DNA of 64,000 nucleotides from Thiomicrorhabdus sp041583835 (GCF_041583835.1 NZ_JBFHFC010000004.1:105807-169806), one strand, 5' to 3'. Shown: positions 1-9,929, counted from the first letter of the stretch. Notes: generated by a model from the letters alone, not told the origin. Numbers and translations: made by a program.

Positions 1-852
1 CGCCGAGCGTGTTTGCAGTAACAGTGCTTCAACAGTGGTTTCGTGAGTAACGAACGGGTTACCGTCGCGGTCGCCGCCGATCCATGAACCGAAAGTCAGG
101 AAGTTTGGCGCTTCAATATTGTCGTCGGGATAGAATCTTGCCAAAGCACGTTCCATGTAACGATACACTTGAGGTACCGCCGTGAACAGCGATTGGCGGA
201 AATAGTAAATCCCGTTGCGGATTTCGTCTTGAACGGTTGGCTTTTGGCGACGGACTTCGTCGGTTTTCCACAAAACCTGAATCTGGTATTGAAGTTTTCT
301 GATAACTTCTTCTTGAGCATAAGGGTTGTTATACGCTTCCGCTTCGTTCAATTCACCCAGTGTCAGGAAGATCTTACGCAGGTTTTCCATGACCGCACGA
401 CGTTTTGATTCCGTCGGGTGGGCGGTGAAGACCGGGATGTAATTCAATTTATTTAACAGAAGCTGGAGTTCGTCGGCTGAGATGTCTTGAGACTTGAACT
501 CTTCAACGGTTTTTAAAACCGAACCTTCCCATAACGGGCCGTCGGATTTCAACTGGCTTTGACGCTCGTGATATTGGTGTTCTTCTTCGGCAAGGTTGAC
601 TAAGCTGAAATAGATGTTGAAAGCGCGAATGATCAGGATCAGATCTTCGGCAGACTGTTCTTCAATAAATGCGGTGAGTTCTGAACGAAGTGCAGGATCT
701 TCTTTGCCGTCTAGTTGAATATAGCCGGTTCGTAGTTTTTCGATAGCATCCAGGACAGGCTTTCCAACCTGTGTTTCAATAATTTCACCTAGAAGACTCC
801 CAAGTAATTTGACTCTTGCTCTAAGTTGCTTATCTCGCTTTTCTACAGCCAT
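1..852 (-). CDS. ppc: Phosphoenolpyruvate carboxylase, N-terminal part (truncated by window edge)
   Basis: The gene encodes the enzyme that carboxylates phosphoenolpyruvate to oxaloacetate, the anaplerotic entry to the TCA cycle. The reading frame opens at an ATG at 852 and stays open for 284 codons to the window edge, so about two thirds of a typical 900-residue enzyme lies outside. I see the FTAHPTES motif with the catalytic histidine at residue 145 (His138 in E. coli) and, near the edge, the GSWIGGDRDGNPFVT motif. Both are hallmarks of bacterial PEP carboxylase. It is followed upstream by a terminator that isolates it from ppa. The start is supported by the position of the family-typical N-terminus. 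Confidence 0.95.
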   Translation of the reverse strand, partial: MAVEKRDKQLRARVKLLGSLLGEIIETQVGKPVLDAIEKLRTGYIQLDGKEDPALRSELTAFIEEQSAEDLILIIRAFNIYFSLVNLAEEEHQYHERQSQLKSDGPLWEGSVLKTVEEFKSQDISADELQLLLNKLNYIPVFTAHPTESKRRAVMENLRKIFLTLGELNEAEAYNNPYAQEEVIRKLQYQIQVLWKTDEVRRQKPTVQDEIRNGIYYFRQSLFTAVPQVYRYMERALARFYPDDNIEAPNFLTFGSWIGGDRDGNPFVTHETTVEALLLQTRSA

Positions 853-974
853 GTTCACTCTCAGTTTTTTTAAACACAAATTACCGCGAATTATAACAGA
901 ATATTTGAATGATTTTTGAAACTCTTTTTGCTTGCTAGGGCGCGGCCATGTGGGAACGGTTGATGTGTGGTGAT

Positions 975-1004
975 AAAAAAAGAGCCCCGAAAAGGGGCTC
1001 TTTT
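975..1004 (-). terminator. Rho-independent terminator after ppa
   Basis: A 7-bp GC-rich stem (982-988 with 994-1000, GAGCCCC/GGGGCTC) closes a 5-base loop. On the minus strand it is followed by a run of T residues (complement of 975-981). It sits 19 bases past the ppa stop codon and would separate ppa from ppc. The T residues on the other side make it potentially bidirectional. Confidence 0.85.
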
Positions 1005-1022
1005 ATAAGAAGGGCGTCGGGC

Positions 1023-1559
1023 TTATGCCTTGCTCTTTTCTTGGTATTGCTTAGCGCCGGCTAAAATCTCTTCGCGAGCGACTTCGACATCGCCCCAGCC
1101 GTCGATTTTTACCCACTTACCAGGCTCTAGGGCTTTGTAGTGGTTAAAGAAATGTTCGATCTGTTCTTTAAGTAGAGGGATTTGCTCAACCGCGGTAATG
1201 TCTTTGTAGATCGGGGTCAGTTTATCCACAGGAACCGCAACGACTTTAGCGTCTTCACCACCGTCGTCTGTCATTTTTAGGATTCCGATCGGACGGCAGC
1301 GAATAACGGAACCGATCATTAGCGGGTGAGGTGTGACGACAAGAACGTCGACCGGATCACCGTCGTTAGCCAAAGTGTCGTTGATATATCCGTAGTTGGC
1401 CGGATATTGCATCGTAGCGCCCTGAATGCGGTCAACCCATACAAGATCGGTATCTTTATCGACTTCGTATTTGATCGGAGAAGCAAAAGCCGGAATTTCA
1501 ATAACTACGTTGATGTCGTTTGGCAGGTCTTTTCCTGCAGGAACGGCTGAATAACCCAT
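1023..1559 (-). CDS. ppa: Inorganic pyrophosphatase (class I, soluble)
   Basis: This 178-residue protein hydrolyses pyrophosphate to two phosphates in the cytoplasm, pulling nucleotide, amino-acyl-tRNA and activated-sugar synthesis forward. The family signature DGDPVDV is present around residues 66-72, with metal-binding aspartates, and the flanking YPANYGYI segment is also typical. The length matches the E. coli enzyme (176 residues). The frame opens with ATG at 1559 and is flanked by independent terminators on both sides, so it is probably a single-gene unit. The nearby Leg operon makes nucleotide-activated sugars and would generate pyrophosphate, but the two are not linked transcriptionally. 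Confidence 0.96.
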   Translation of the reverse strand: MGYSAVPAGKDLPNDINVVIEIPAFASPIKYEVDKDTDLVWVDRIQGATMQYPANYGYINDTLANDGDPVDVLVVTPHPLMIGSVIRCRPIGILKMTDDGGEDAKVVAVPVDKLTPIYKDITAVEQIPLLKEQIEHFFNHYKALEPGKWVKIDGWGDVEVAREEILAGAKQYQEKSKA

Positions 1560-1590
1560 GGTTTTATTCCTTAAATTCTGTTGGTAACGA

Positions 1591-1621
1591 TTAAATTAAA
1601 ACACCCGCTGTTGCGGGTGTT
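1591..1621 (-). terminator. Rho-independent terminator after fbp
   Basis: The inverted repeat AACACCCGC (1600-1608) and GCGGGTGTT (1613-1621) forms a 9-bp stem with a 4-base loop. On the minus strand it is followed by a T-rich stretch. It lies between the fbp stop and the ppa start and would end the fbp transcript. Confidence 0.8.
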
Positions 1622-1647
1622 AAAAGTTGATGCTTAAAGGTTGTTGA

Positions 1648-2619
1648 TTAACCTTTGTGGTAAGCCACTACTTTTGCCACTTCGTTTTTAGAACCCAGTA
1701 CAACAGGTACACGGTCATGGATGCCTTGAGGCTGTACGTCCATGATGTCCATACGACCGGTTGAAGAAGCACCACCTGCTTGTTCAACGATCATAGACAT
1801 TGGGTTACCTTCGTACATTAGACGAAGTTTACCGGCTTTAGAAGGATCGCGGTTATCGTAAGGGTACATGAAGATACCACCACGGATAAGGATACGGTGT
1901 ACTTCCGCAACCATGGATGCAACCCAACGCATGTTGTAACGCTTGCCTAGAGGACCTTCTTCACCTTGTAAACAGTCGTCGATGTACTGCTTCATTTCCG
2001 GTTCCCAGAAACGCTGGTTTGACATGTTGATTGCGAACTCGGCAGTATCTTCAGGGATTTGAAGAGCCGCTTTGGTCAGTACGAATTCACCGATGTTAGT
2101 ATCTAGAGTGAATAGGTTTACGCCGTTACCGGTTGTCATTACCAATAAAGCCGAAGGTCCGTAAAGAACGTAACCGGCTGCGACTTGGTTGCGGCCGTTT
2201 TGTAGGAATACTTCTTGGTTGTCGCCTGACTGGTCGTCTTTTGCTTCAAGGATAGAGAAGATCGTACCGACAGAAAGGTTGACGTCGATGTTTGAAGAAC
2301 CGTCTAACGGATCGAATGTAACTAGGTATTTACCATCGTTATGACCGGCAATTGTGTAGTCTTCTTCTTCTGAACCAACACCGCGGACATATGGGTTTGC
2401 AACTAGAATGTCTTTTAGTAGGTCGTTAGAGATAACGTCAAGCATCTTTTGAGTTTCACCTTGAACGTTTTCATCTTCAGTTGCGCCTAAGATGCCCGCT
2501 AGCTCACCTTGGCCTAGTTTGTATGCGATATCTTTACATGCAACCATTACATCTTTGATAACAAGCTCTAATTCCGCTGGTACGCCATCGGCAGCTAATA
2601 CTTGATCTAGTCGTTTCAT
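1648..2619 (-). CDS. fbp: Fructose-1,6-bisphosphatase class I
   Basis: The enzyme dephosphorylates fructose 1,6-bisphosphate in gluconeogenesis and, in autotrophs, in the Calvin cycle. I chose the ATG at 2619 (MKRLDQVLA) because an AGAGAG Shine-Dalgarno-like stretch precedes it. The frame extends 16 codons further upstream, but that part looks unlike the family. The product is 323 residues, close to E. coli Fbp (332). The metal-binding FDPLDGSSNIDVN motif is intact, as is the substrate-binding region ending in GGIFMYPYD. It is divergent from thiI with a 197-base gap. Proximity to ppc and ppa is compatible with, but does not prove, a carbon-fixation lifestyle. Confidence 0.95.
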   Translation of the reverse strand: MKRLDQVLAADGVPAELELVIKDVMVACKDIAYKLGQGELAGILGATEDENVQGETQKMLDVISNDLLKDILVANPYVRGVGSEEEDYTIAGHNDGKYLVTFDPLDGSSNIDVNLSVGTIFSILEAKDDQSGDNQEVFLQNGRNQVAAGYVLYGPSALLVMTTGNGVNLFTLDTNIGEFVLTKAALQIPEDTAEFAINMSNQRFWEPEMKQYIDDCLQGEEGPLGKRYNMRWVASMVAEVHRILIRGGIFMYPYDNRDPSKAGKLRLMYEGNPMSMIVEQAGGASSTGRMDIMDVQPQGIHDRVPVVLGSKNEVAKVVAYHKG

Positions 2620-2816
2620 CGAGATTCTCTCTATGTTTAATTGAAAAAATTGCGGCAATTCTATCATGTTGACTTTAAAAGGTACAAGTTCATCGCCAAG
2701 TCCTCCGGCAAAAATCCATGAACTTTTAATGGAAGCATGAAATTGTTTTTCGATATCAAGTGCCTGGATTGGTTAAAATAGGCGGCTATAAAAAATAAAG
2801 TAGCAAAGAGAGTGTC

Positions 2817-4259
2817 ATGAAATTTATCGTTAAATTATTTCCGGAAATTATGGTGAAAGGAACGGCGGTCAAAAAGAAAATGATCAGCCAGTTGCATGAC
2901 AATTTGCGTACTTTGTTGTTGAGAGTGAGTCCGGACATTCAAACTAAACGTTTTTGGGACAAGATCGAAATTCAAGCGGACGATCAATATCTGCAGGCTG
3001 TGCGTCGGATCTTGACGCAAACCCCCGGCGTCGAGCAGGTGTTGGAAGTGATTCAACATAATGTCGGTAAGGATTTGCAGGCGATTGCAGATAAGGTGGC
3101 CGAGCATGCGGTTCCGTGGATTGAGGGTAAAACGTTTGTCGTTCGTGCCAAGCGAAGCGGTACGCACGATTTCAGTTCTTACGAAGCGGAACGTTTTATC
3201 GGCGGCGTTTTATATGAGAAGGGCGCACCGTTAGGGGTGGATTTGCACAATCCCCAAGTGAAAATCGAGGTTGAGATTCATCAGGATAACGTGAATATCG
3301 TCACGTCAAAGTTGACCGGTTTAGGCGGATTTCCGATGGGGAGTCAGGGAGAGTTACTGTCGTTGATGTCAGGCGGTTTCGATTCGACGATCGCCAGTTA
3401 TCTGACAATGAAACGAGGGCTGAAGACGCATTTCATCTTTTTCAATTTAGGCGGTGCGGCTCACGAGATCGGCGTGAAGCAGGTTGCACTGTATTTATGG
3501 AGCCAATTTGGCGCATCTCATCGGGTTTCGTTTGTGACCGTGCCGTTTGAGGAAGTGGTCGGCGAAATATTCCGCTCCACCCATGAAAGTTATATGGGCG
3601 TCACTTTGAAAAGGTTGATGTTGACGGCTTCGGAGAGAGTTGCCAAGCAGATGGGGATCGATGCACTGGTCACGGGTGAAAGTGTTGCACAGGTCAGTAG
3701 TCAAACCTTAAGAAATTTAGCGGTCATTGATAGTGTGACGAATATGTTGGTTCTGCGTCCGTTGGCCACGATGAATAAGCCGGAAATTATGGCGATGGCG
3801 GATCAGATCGGTACGCGGCATTTTGCCGAAAGCATGCCGGAGTATTGCGGTGTCATTTCGAAAAACCCGGTGACAAACGCCTCTTTTGACCGGATGGAGA
3901 AAGAAGCGGCACGTTTCGATTATACCGTGCTTGATCGTGCGATCGAATCCGCCGTTACTATCCCGGTTGATAAAATTATCGACGATGTGACGGCTACCGC
4001 GCATATCGAGATTTTCAATCAAGTACCGGAAAACGGGGTGGTGATCGATATTCGTGCCGAAGCGGAACAGTTGCGCCAGCCGCTTAGCGGGATTGAGTCG
4101 ATTGCTATCCCGTTCCACGAATTGAATCAGAAATTCGGCAAATTGGATCAGAGTAAAGCTTACTTGTTGTATTGTGAAAAAGGGGTAATGAGCCAGTTGC
4201 ACGCCCAATATCTAAAAGATAAAGGGTTTGATAATGTAACGGTCTATCGTCCGGAATGA
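2817..4259 (+). CDS. thiI: tRNA 4-thiouridine synthase ThiI with rhodanese domain
   Basis: ThiI adenylates U8 of tRNA and transfers sulfur to give 4-thiouridine. In many proteobacteria it also supplies sulfur for the thiazole of thiamine. The 480-residue product has the family layout: an N-terminal ferredoxin-like/THUMP region (about 1-165), a PP-loop ATPase with SGGFDS at 185-190, and a C-terminal rhodanese domain (about 400-480). The conserved cysteines are present at residue 344 (PEYCGVI) and at 453 (LYCEKG, the persulfide-carrying cysteine). This is therefore the long, thiamine-competent form. The ATG at 2817 is preceded by a purine-rich AAAGAGAG stretch. Confidence 0.96.
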   Translation: MKFIVKLFPEIMVKGTAVKKKMISQLHDNLRTLLLRVSPDIQTKRFWDKIEIQADDQYLQAVRRILTQTPGVEQVLEVIQHNVGKDLQAIADKVAEHAVPWIEGKTFVVRAKRSGTHDFSSYEAERFIGGVLYEKGAPLGVDLHNPQVKIEVEIHQDNVNIVTSKLTGLGGFPMGSQGELLSLMSGGFDSTIASYLTMKRGLKTHFIFFNLGGAAHEIGVKQVALYLWSQFGASHRVSFVTVPFEEVVGEIFRSTHESYMGVTLKRLMLTASERVAKQMGIDALVTGESVAQVSSQTLRNLAVIDSVTNMLVLRPLATMNKPEIMAMADQIGTRHFAESMPEYCGVISKNPVTNASFDRMEKEAARFDYTVLDRAIESAVTIPVDKIIDDVTATAHIEIFNQVPENGVVIDIRAEAEQLRQPLSGIESIAIPFHELNQKFGKLDQSKAYLLYCEKGVMSQLHAQYLKDKGFDNVTVYRPE

Positions 4260-4270
4260 TATTCGGTGTG

Positions 4271-5830
4271 TTAGGGCGTGCTGACCGTTTCGGTCGATTT
4301 TGAAAAATCGTTTGGTTTTTCTTCTTCTTTTGGAGGCATGTCGACGACTTGTTCTTGTTCCATCTGGGTCGCTTTAATGAGTTTTTTGGTGTCCGAAAGT
4401 TTTTTGTAACTTTGTAATGCAATTTTAGTTTTTTGAATTTTAGTCACATAGTCGACGGTTTCGTGACCGATGGTGTTGCGAGCCACGACTTCTACATTGT
4501 AGAACCATTTGTTAGGGTCTAATCCCATCTGTTGCGCTTTACGCTGCATTCTGCGAACTCGCCCCGGCCCTGCGTTGTATGCGGCAAGTGAGAAATTGAT
4601 GCGGTCTTCGTCCGAATATTCATTGCCGTTGAAGTAATTGTCCCTGAGGAATGCCAGATATTTGATTCCTGCATGGATGTTGTTTTCCAGGTTTTTGATG
4701 TCTTTGATTCCCACATTTTTCGATTTTGCTGTGGACGGTTTGATCTGCATGATGCCGTAAGCACCGGCCTGGCTGGTCAGTTTGGGGTTGAATTTTGATT
4801 CTTGGTAGGCTTGAGCGGCGATCAGGAACCAGTCAAACCCGTAAAATTCCGAATAAAGTTGTAAGTAGTAAGAGAGGCAGTCAATTTTGTCGAGTTCCGA
4901 AAGCAGTTGCGGTTTTTTGATCCAGTAGGCGTTTTCAAAGTATTTTTTATAGATACTGTTGCCTAGAAATCTTCCCGGTTTGGCGTATGAGTGAATGAAT
5001 TGGTTTAGCGAGGCCTTGAGTTGCGGTAGGCCTGGATTGATGGCCCATGCGATCTGGCCTCCGTGATAGAACACCACGTCGTCATACACTTTCAATTCGG
5101 GTAAGGTCTGTTTGTAGATGTCTGCTATGTGGCTGTCGACGACTGTATATTGATAAATTCCCGCATTGACCATTTCCAGAATGTCTTCGGCTTCCATTAA
5201 AGGGTCGGCTTTGACGATTTCTATCGGTTCCAGACCGTTAAGTCCGAGGAATTGGTTGAACATCTGTAAGTGGATAATGTAACTGCTGTTTGCCACCACG
5301 ATAACTTGTTTGCCCGATAAGTCTTCCAGTTTTTCTATTGTTTGCCCGTGTTTGTTGCTTACCAATACTTCTTGTACGTTTTCAATATAGGGATCGGTGA
5401 AATCCAAGAAGGCTTTTCGTTCCGGTGTGATGGTGAGTCCAGATGCAATGATGTCGCCCTTGCCGTGAGTCAAATCGGAAAATAGTTTTTCAAATGGTCT
5501 GACCAGAAAAACGACGTGGGTTTTGTAGCGTTCTTTTCTCGGACCTCGATTTAAAAAGCTTTCATAAGCTCGAAGCAAGTCGTGCTCAATGCCGCGTTTG
5601 CCTTTTTGGGTTTCGAAGAAGTTTGTACGGTTGTTACTGACTAGGACTCTTAAGATCCGTCTTTGACGAATTTCGTCCAGATCGCCGATAAACGGTTCGT
5701 TGATGCGTTCCGTTAATGACGTATTCTGCGGCGGCGCCTGAGCGAGTGAAACCGGACTTAGAAGAATAAAGCCGATTGCAATGACCAGTATGTTGGACGA
5801 GCGTGCTGTTTTAACCAAGCTGGGCGCCAA
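4271..5830 (-). CDS. mltF: Membrane-bound lytic murein transglycosylase F
   Basis: This 519-residue protein should cleave peptidoglycan glycan strands in the periplasm. It has a hydrophobic N-terminal signal (about 11-30, ending near SLAQA), then a periplasmic solute-binding-protein type 3 domain (about 55-300), then an SLT domain with the catalytic glutamate at residue 344 (YQESKFNP) and the AYGIMQIKPST motif. That pairing defines MltF. The start is uncertain: the longest frame begins at a TTG at 5830, and no in-frame ATG or GTG precedes the signal sequence. An ATG at 5852 is out of frame. The C-terminus has an acidic, charged tail. It converges on thiI with an 11-base gap. Confidence 0.9.
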   Translation of the reverse strand: MAPSLVKTARSSNILVIAIGFILLSPVSLAQAPPQNTSLTERINEPFIGDLDEIRQRRILRVLVSNNRTNFFETQKGKRGIEHDLLRAYESFLNRGPRKERYKTHVVFLVRPFEKLFSDLTHGKGDIIASGLTITPERKAFLDFTDPYIENVQEVLVSNKHGQTIEKLEDLSGKQVIVVANSSYIIHLQMFNQFLGLNGLEPIEIVKADPLMEAEDILEMVNAGIYQYTVVDSHIADIYKQTLPELKVYDDVVFYHGGQIAWAINPGLPQLKASLNQFIHSYAKPGRFLGNSIYKKYFENAYWIKKPQLLSELDKIDCLSYYLQLYSEFYGFDWFLIAAQAYQESKFNPKLTSQAGAYGIMQIKPSTAKSKNVGIKDIKNLENNIHAGIKYLAFLRDNYFNGNEYSDEDRINFSLAAYNAGPGRVRRMQRKAQQMGLDPNKWFYNVEVVARNTIGHETVDYVTKIQKTKIALQSYKKLSDTKKLIKATQMEQEQVVDMPPKEEEKPNDFSKSTETVSTP

Positions 5831-6051
5831 TGTAAAAAATAGAGAGATTCATTTTAGCCAAGTTTGTTTTGTAGACAAGCCATAATTTGTCTTTATATCG
5901 ATAAGTACATCGATAAGGTTAACAATAATGTCATTAGAGAACATTAATATAGTGAGTCAAGGATCATAATACCGTATGCTTAACCTGGGTTTGGGTTGAT
6001 CTAACGGTAATGATGTCATTTGAAAACAACGGTTTGGACGGTTAGAAGATA

Positions 6052-7464
6052 ATGCGTAAAGTGAAATATGCGATTTTAGGTGCGGGAACGTCGGGTTTGA
6101 CAGCTTTGGGTGTGATCAGAAAACAGACCGACGATTTTGTCATTATTAATGGCGGACATTACGGCACGACCTGTGCCCGGGTTGGTTGTATGCCGTCCAA
6201 GGCGTTGATTTATTCGGCTAACATTTATCATAAGCGACATGCTTTCGAAGAGTTTGGTTTGAGTGGTTCCGAAGCGGTTACGGTCAATGTACCAAAAGTG
6301 CTTGAGCGGGTTAGGCGCTTGCGTGACCGGTTTACCACCGGAGTAAAGTCCGGAACGACTGAAGCTTTAAAAGAGGGACAGTCGATTCACGGGTTCGCCA
6401 AGTTTGTAGCCGAAAACCGTCTTGAAGTGAATGGGGAAATCATTGAAGCCGAACGTATTATCATCGCGACGGGTTCGCGTCCCGTAGTGCCTGGCCCTTG
6501 GTTAGAGTTAGGGGATTTATTGCATACCAGCGATACGATTTTCGAACAGCCGTCTTTGCCGAAGAGCATCGCCGTAATCGGTTTGGGGGTGATCGGCTTG
6601 GAGATCGGTCAGGCGATGGCGCGCTTAGGCGTTAAGGTGATTGGTTTTGAAATGCAGGATAAAATCGGTGGATTATCGGTGCCGGAAGTGAATCAACAAG
6701 CATTGGAATTGATGTCCAAGGAATTTCCGATTTATACCGGGGAGGGCGCTCAGATCGAGAGAAAGGGCGATCGAGTCATAGTAAAAAATTCTCAAGTGGA
6801 AATGGAAGTGGATGCCGTTTTTGCTTCGTTGGGCAGACGCCCGAATATCGATCAGCTGGGTTTAGATAAGGTGGGTATTCAATTGGATGGTAGAGGAATC
6901 CCGACATTCAATTTAAATACCATGCAAATTGAAGACAAGCCGATTTTTATTGCCGGTGACGCAAATGTTTATCGTCCTATTCTGCATGAAGCGGGATATG
7001 AAGGTAAGATGGCGGCGCTAAATGCCGTGTCTTATCCGAATGTGACGGCTTACAGACGTAAAACGCCGATGGGGGTTGCCTTTACCGAGCCTAATATCGG
7101 TCTGTTTGGTGTTTCTTACCGTGATTTGGATTTTGATAAGGTTGAAGTTGTTACATTTGATTTGAAAAGAAGTAACGGCCGGGCCATTGTCATGGATGAA
7201 GACGATGGTGTGATCTGTCTTTATGCAGATAAGCAAAGTAAAAAGTTATTGGGCGGCGAGATGATTATGCCGCATGCCGAACATTTTGCGCATTTGCTGA
7301 ATTGGGCAGTAGAACGAGATATGACGGTAGCCGATTTAATGACAATGCCTTTTTATCATCCGGTGTTGGAAGAGGCGGTTCAGTCTGTCATTCAAAAGTT
7401 GTATTATGCCGTATATCCCGAAGATGAAAGGTCGTCTTCGCCAGAATTAACAGTAATGCAATAA
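6052..7464 (+). CDS. Dihydrolipoamide dehydrogenase-like FAD/NAD disulfide oxidoreductase
   Basis: The 470-residue flavoprotein belongs to the class I pyridine nucleotide-disulfide oxidoreductases. It opens with an FAD-binding Rossmann motif (GAGTSGL, about 10-16), then the redox-active CARVGCMPSK with the CxxxxC pair. A second, NAD-binding glycine motif (GLGVIGLEIG) is near 180, and a C-terminal dimerisation domain ends in FYHPVLEEAV, which supplies the active-site His-Glu pair. No 2-oxoacid dehydrogenase E1/E2 genes are adjacent, so it may not be the pyruvate dehydrogenase E3. A soluble transhydrogenase-like or other disulfide reductase role is possible. It is divergent from mltF and is probably monocistronic. 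Confidence 0.85.
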   Translation: MRKVKYAILGAGTSGLTALGVIRKQTDDFVIINGGHYGTTCARVGCMPSKALIYSANIYHKRHAFEEFGLSGSEAVTVNVPKVLERVRRLRDRFTTGVKSGTTEALKEGQSIHGFAKFVAENRLEVNGEIIEAERIIIATGSRPVVPGPWLELGDLLHTSDTIFEQPSLPKSIAVIGLGVIGLEIGQAMARLGVKVIGFEMQDKIGGLSVPEVNQQALELMSKEFPIYTGEGAQIERKGDRVIVKNSQVEMEVDAVFASLGRRPNIDQLGLDKVGIQLDGRGIPTFNLNTMQIEDKPIFIAGDANVYRPILHEAGYEGKMAALNAVSYPNVTAYRRKTPMGVAFTEPNIGLFGVSYRDLDFDKVEVVTFDLKRSNGRAIVMDEDDGVICLYADKQSKKLLGGEMIMPHAEHFAHLLNWAVERDMTVADLMTMPFYHPVLEEAVQSVIQKLYYAVYPEDERSSSPELTVMQ

Positions 7465-7479
7465 AAAGTAACTGTTTTT

Positions 7480-7488
7480 TGGTATAAT
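7480..7488 (+). promoter_or_regulatory. Extended -10 promoter candidate for rnr-rlmB
   Basis: A perfect TATAAT (7483-7488) preceded by TGG (TGn extended -10) lies about 100 bases before the rnr start. No good -35 hexamer is visible at 17 bases, which is acceptable for extended -10 promoters. Confidence 0.5.
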
Positions 7489-7589
7489 ATTGCGAATTTT
7501 TATTAATTTAGCCTCGCTTGAACTCTGATTGTGTTGGATTTAGTGCACAATTTAAAGGGTCTTCGGGGCTTTAACTTAGATGGTATCGA

Positions 7590-9929
7590 GTGACTAGTCA
7601 AAAAACTGAAGAACAACGTGATCCATATGCTCAGCGCGAAGCCGAGAAATATGAAAACCCAATTCCGAGCCGTGAATTTATCTCGGAAGCTCTAGAGGCG
7701 GCACAAAAGCCTTTGCGTCTATTTGAGATTGCTAAATTAGTAGACGTTCCGGAGGAAGATGAGGAACGTTTCGAGGCATTGTCTCGTAGAGTTAAGGCCA
7801 TGGTTCGTGACGGACAGTTGGTACGTAACCGCCGTGGAGCATTCGGGCTTCTGCAAAAAATGGATTTGATCAAAGGTCGTGTCTTAGGTCATCCGGACGG
7901 ATTTGGTTTTGTGGTGCCGGAAGACGGCGGCAAGGATCTGTTTCTATCCGAAAAAGAGATGCATAAAGTGTTGCATGGCGATATCGTCATTGCTTCCGTT
8001 ACCGGTGAAGATCGCCGCGGCCGTCGCGAAGGGATGGTCGTTGAAATCTCCGAGCACGCTAATCAACAGATTTTGGGGCGTTTAGCCTTTGAAGACGGTT
8101 TGGCGTGGGTTAGACCGAACAACACCCGAATTACTCAGGATGTTTTCATTCCTCAGGATGGGTTGTTGGATGCGAAAGAAGAGCAGATTGTACTGGTTGA
8201 AGTCATTCACCAGCCTTCATTGCGTTCCGGACCAATCGGTAAGGTCATTGAAGTGTTGGGCGATTATATGGCGCCGGGCATGGAAATCGACTCTGCAATC
8301 CACGATCATTCGATTCCGAATACCTGGTCGGAAGAGTTGCTGAAAGAATTGGATGCTATTCCTGATGAAGTTGTCGAAGCGGATTTTGCCGATCGTAAAG
8401 ACTTACGCTCTTTGCAGCTAGTCACGATCGATGGTGAAGATTCGAAAGACTTTGACGATGCCGTATTTGCGAAACGTCGTAAGAATGGTTGGCGTTTGGT
8501 TGTGGCGATTGCGGATGTTTCGCATTACGTTAAACCGGGAACCGCTCTGGATAAGGAAGCCTATCTACGAGGAAACTCGGTTTACTTCCCGCAGCGCGTG
8601 ATTCCAATGCTGCCGGAAAAACTTTCGAACGGACTGTGTTCGTTGAATCCTAAGGTGGATCGTTTGTGTATGGTTGCGGACATGTCCGTCAACGACGACG
8701 GAACCTTGGAAAGAACACAATTTTATCAGGCGGTGATGAACTCGAAAGCGCGTTTGACCTATAACCAAGTACATGACATTCTTCAAAATAAAGACAGTGA
8801 ATATAGAAAGGAATTTTCCGATCTTGTTCCGCATTTGGAAGAGTTGAATAGCTTGTATCAGACGTTGGTAAAAGCGCGCGAAGAACGTGGAGCTTTGGAG
8901 TTTGATACGGTCGAGACGCGTATTATTTTTGATGACGCTCGTAAAATTGACTCAATCGTACCGGTTGTCCGTAACGAAGCGCATAAGTTGATCGAAGAGT
9001 GTATGTTGATGGCTAACGTTGCCACGGCACGTTATTTGAAATGGCACAAGATGCCTATGCTATACCGTGTGCATGAATCTCCGACGGAAGAGCGTTTGAA
9101 GAACCTGAGAACTTTCTTGTCTGACTTCGGTTTGCAATTGGGTGGCGGCGATGAGCCGACCGGCCATGATTATGCCGACGTTGCGGCTAAAGTTAAAGGC
9201 CAGCCATACGAACATTTGGTGCAGACGGTTTTGTTGCGCAGTATGAACCAAGCGGTATATCAGCCTGAGAATAAAGGGCACTTCGGTTTGAACTACGAGC
9301 ACTACACGCATTTCACTTCACCGATCCGTCGTTATCCGGATTTATTGATTCACCGTGCTATCAGTCATGTTTGGACCAAAAAAGGTCCGGCAGCGTTTGC
9401 TTATAACGAAGCTAAAATGGCTGAGTTCGGAGCGCATTGTTCCGATACCGAGCGTCGTGCGGACGAAGCAACGCGTGATGCGGTTACGTTCTTGAAGTGT
9501 GAATTCTTGTCGCATCGTTTAGGTGAAGAGTATGATGCGGTGATTACTGCAGCGACTAATTTCGGCTTATTCGTTGAAATTGATCCTTTGTATGTTGAAG
9601 GTTTGATTCACATCACCGAACTAGGCGAAGATTACTTCCATTACGATAATGCCCGTCATTGTTTGAAAGGTGAACGTACCGGTAAGGTCTATCGTTTAGG
9701 GGATCGCGTTCGTGTTCAGGTCGCACAGGTGAACTTGGACGAGCGTAAGGTTGATTTGCGCTTTATTGCCGGCGAAACTGGTGACGAAGAAGTTGTTGAG
9801 ACTCAAGCTGTCATCGATGGCGAGGCTGAACAGGCTGATTCGGATTCTCCTGAGAAAAAGAAACGTAGCAAAAAGCGTTATTACCATAAAAAGAAACGCG
9901 GTACCCGTAGCACAAAAGGTAAATCGTGA
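7590..9929 (+). CDS. rnr: Ribonuclease R (3'-5' exoribonuclease)
   Basis: RNase R degrades structured RNA processively from the 3' end and acts in rRNA and tmRNA quality control. The 779-residue product has an N-terminal winged-helix region (about 25-85), cold-shock domains, and the RNB catalytic domain with DGEDSKDFDDAVF carrying the metal-binding aspartates. A C-terminal S1 domain and a very basic lysine-rich tail follow, typical of RNase R and not of RNase II. The start is a GTG at 7590, because the upstream ATG at 7580 meets an in-frame stop within five codons. The stop overlaps the rlmB start by 4 bases, so the two genes are translationally coupled. Confidence 0.95.
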   Translation: MTSQKTEEQRDPYAQREAEKYENPIPSREFISEALEAAQKPLRLFEIAKLVDVPEEDEERFEALSRRVKAMVRDGQLVRNRRGAFGLLQKMDLIKGRVLGHPDGFGFVVPEDGGKDLFLSEKEMHKVLHGDIVIASVTGEDRRGRREGMVVEISEHANQQILGRLAFEDGLAWVRPNNTRITQDVFIPQDGLLDAKEEQIVLVEVIHQPSLRSGPIGKVIEVLGDYMAPGMEIDSAIHDHSIPNTWSEELLKELDAIPDEVVEADFADRKDLRSLQLVTIDGEDSKDFDDAVFAKRRKNGWRLVVAIADVSHYVKPGTALDKEAYLRGNSVYFPQRVIPMLPEKLSNGLCSLNPKVDRLCMVADMSVNDDGTLERTQFYQAVMNSKARLTYNQVHDILQNKDSEYRKEFSDLVPHLEELNSLYQTLVKAREERGALEFDTVETRIIFDDARKIDSIVPVVRNEAHKLIEECMLMANVATARYLKWHKMPMLYRVHESPTEERLKNLRTFLSDFGLQLGGGDEPTGHDYADVAAKVKGQPYEHLVQTVLLRSMNQAVYQPENKGHFGLNYEHYTHFTSPIRRYPDLLIHRAISHVWTKKGPAAFAYNEAKMAEFGAHCSDTERRADEATRDAVTFLKCEFLSHRLGEEYDAVITAATNFGLFVEIDPLYVEGLIHITELGEDYFHYDNARHCLKGERTGKVYRLGDRVRVQVAQVNLDERKVDLRFIAGETGDEEVVETQAVIDGEAEQADSDSPEKKKRSKKRYYHKKKRGTRSTKGKS

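Noticed and set aside
3717..4208. Antisense frame inside thiI
   Set aside because: It is a shadow of a conserved gene with all catalytic residues intact on the plus strand.
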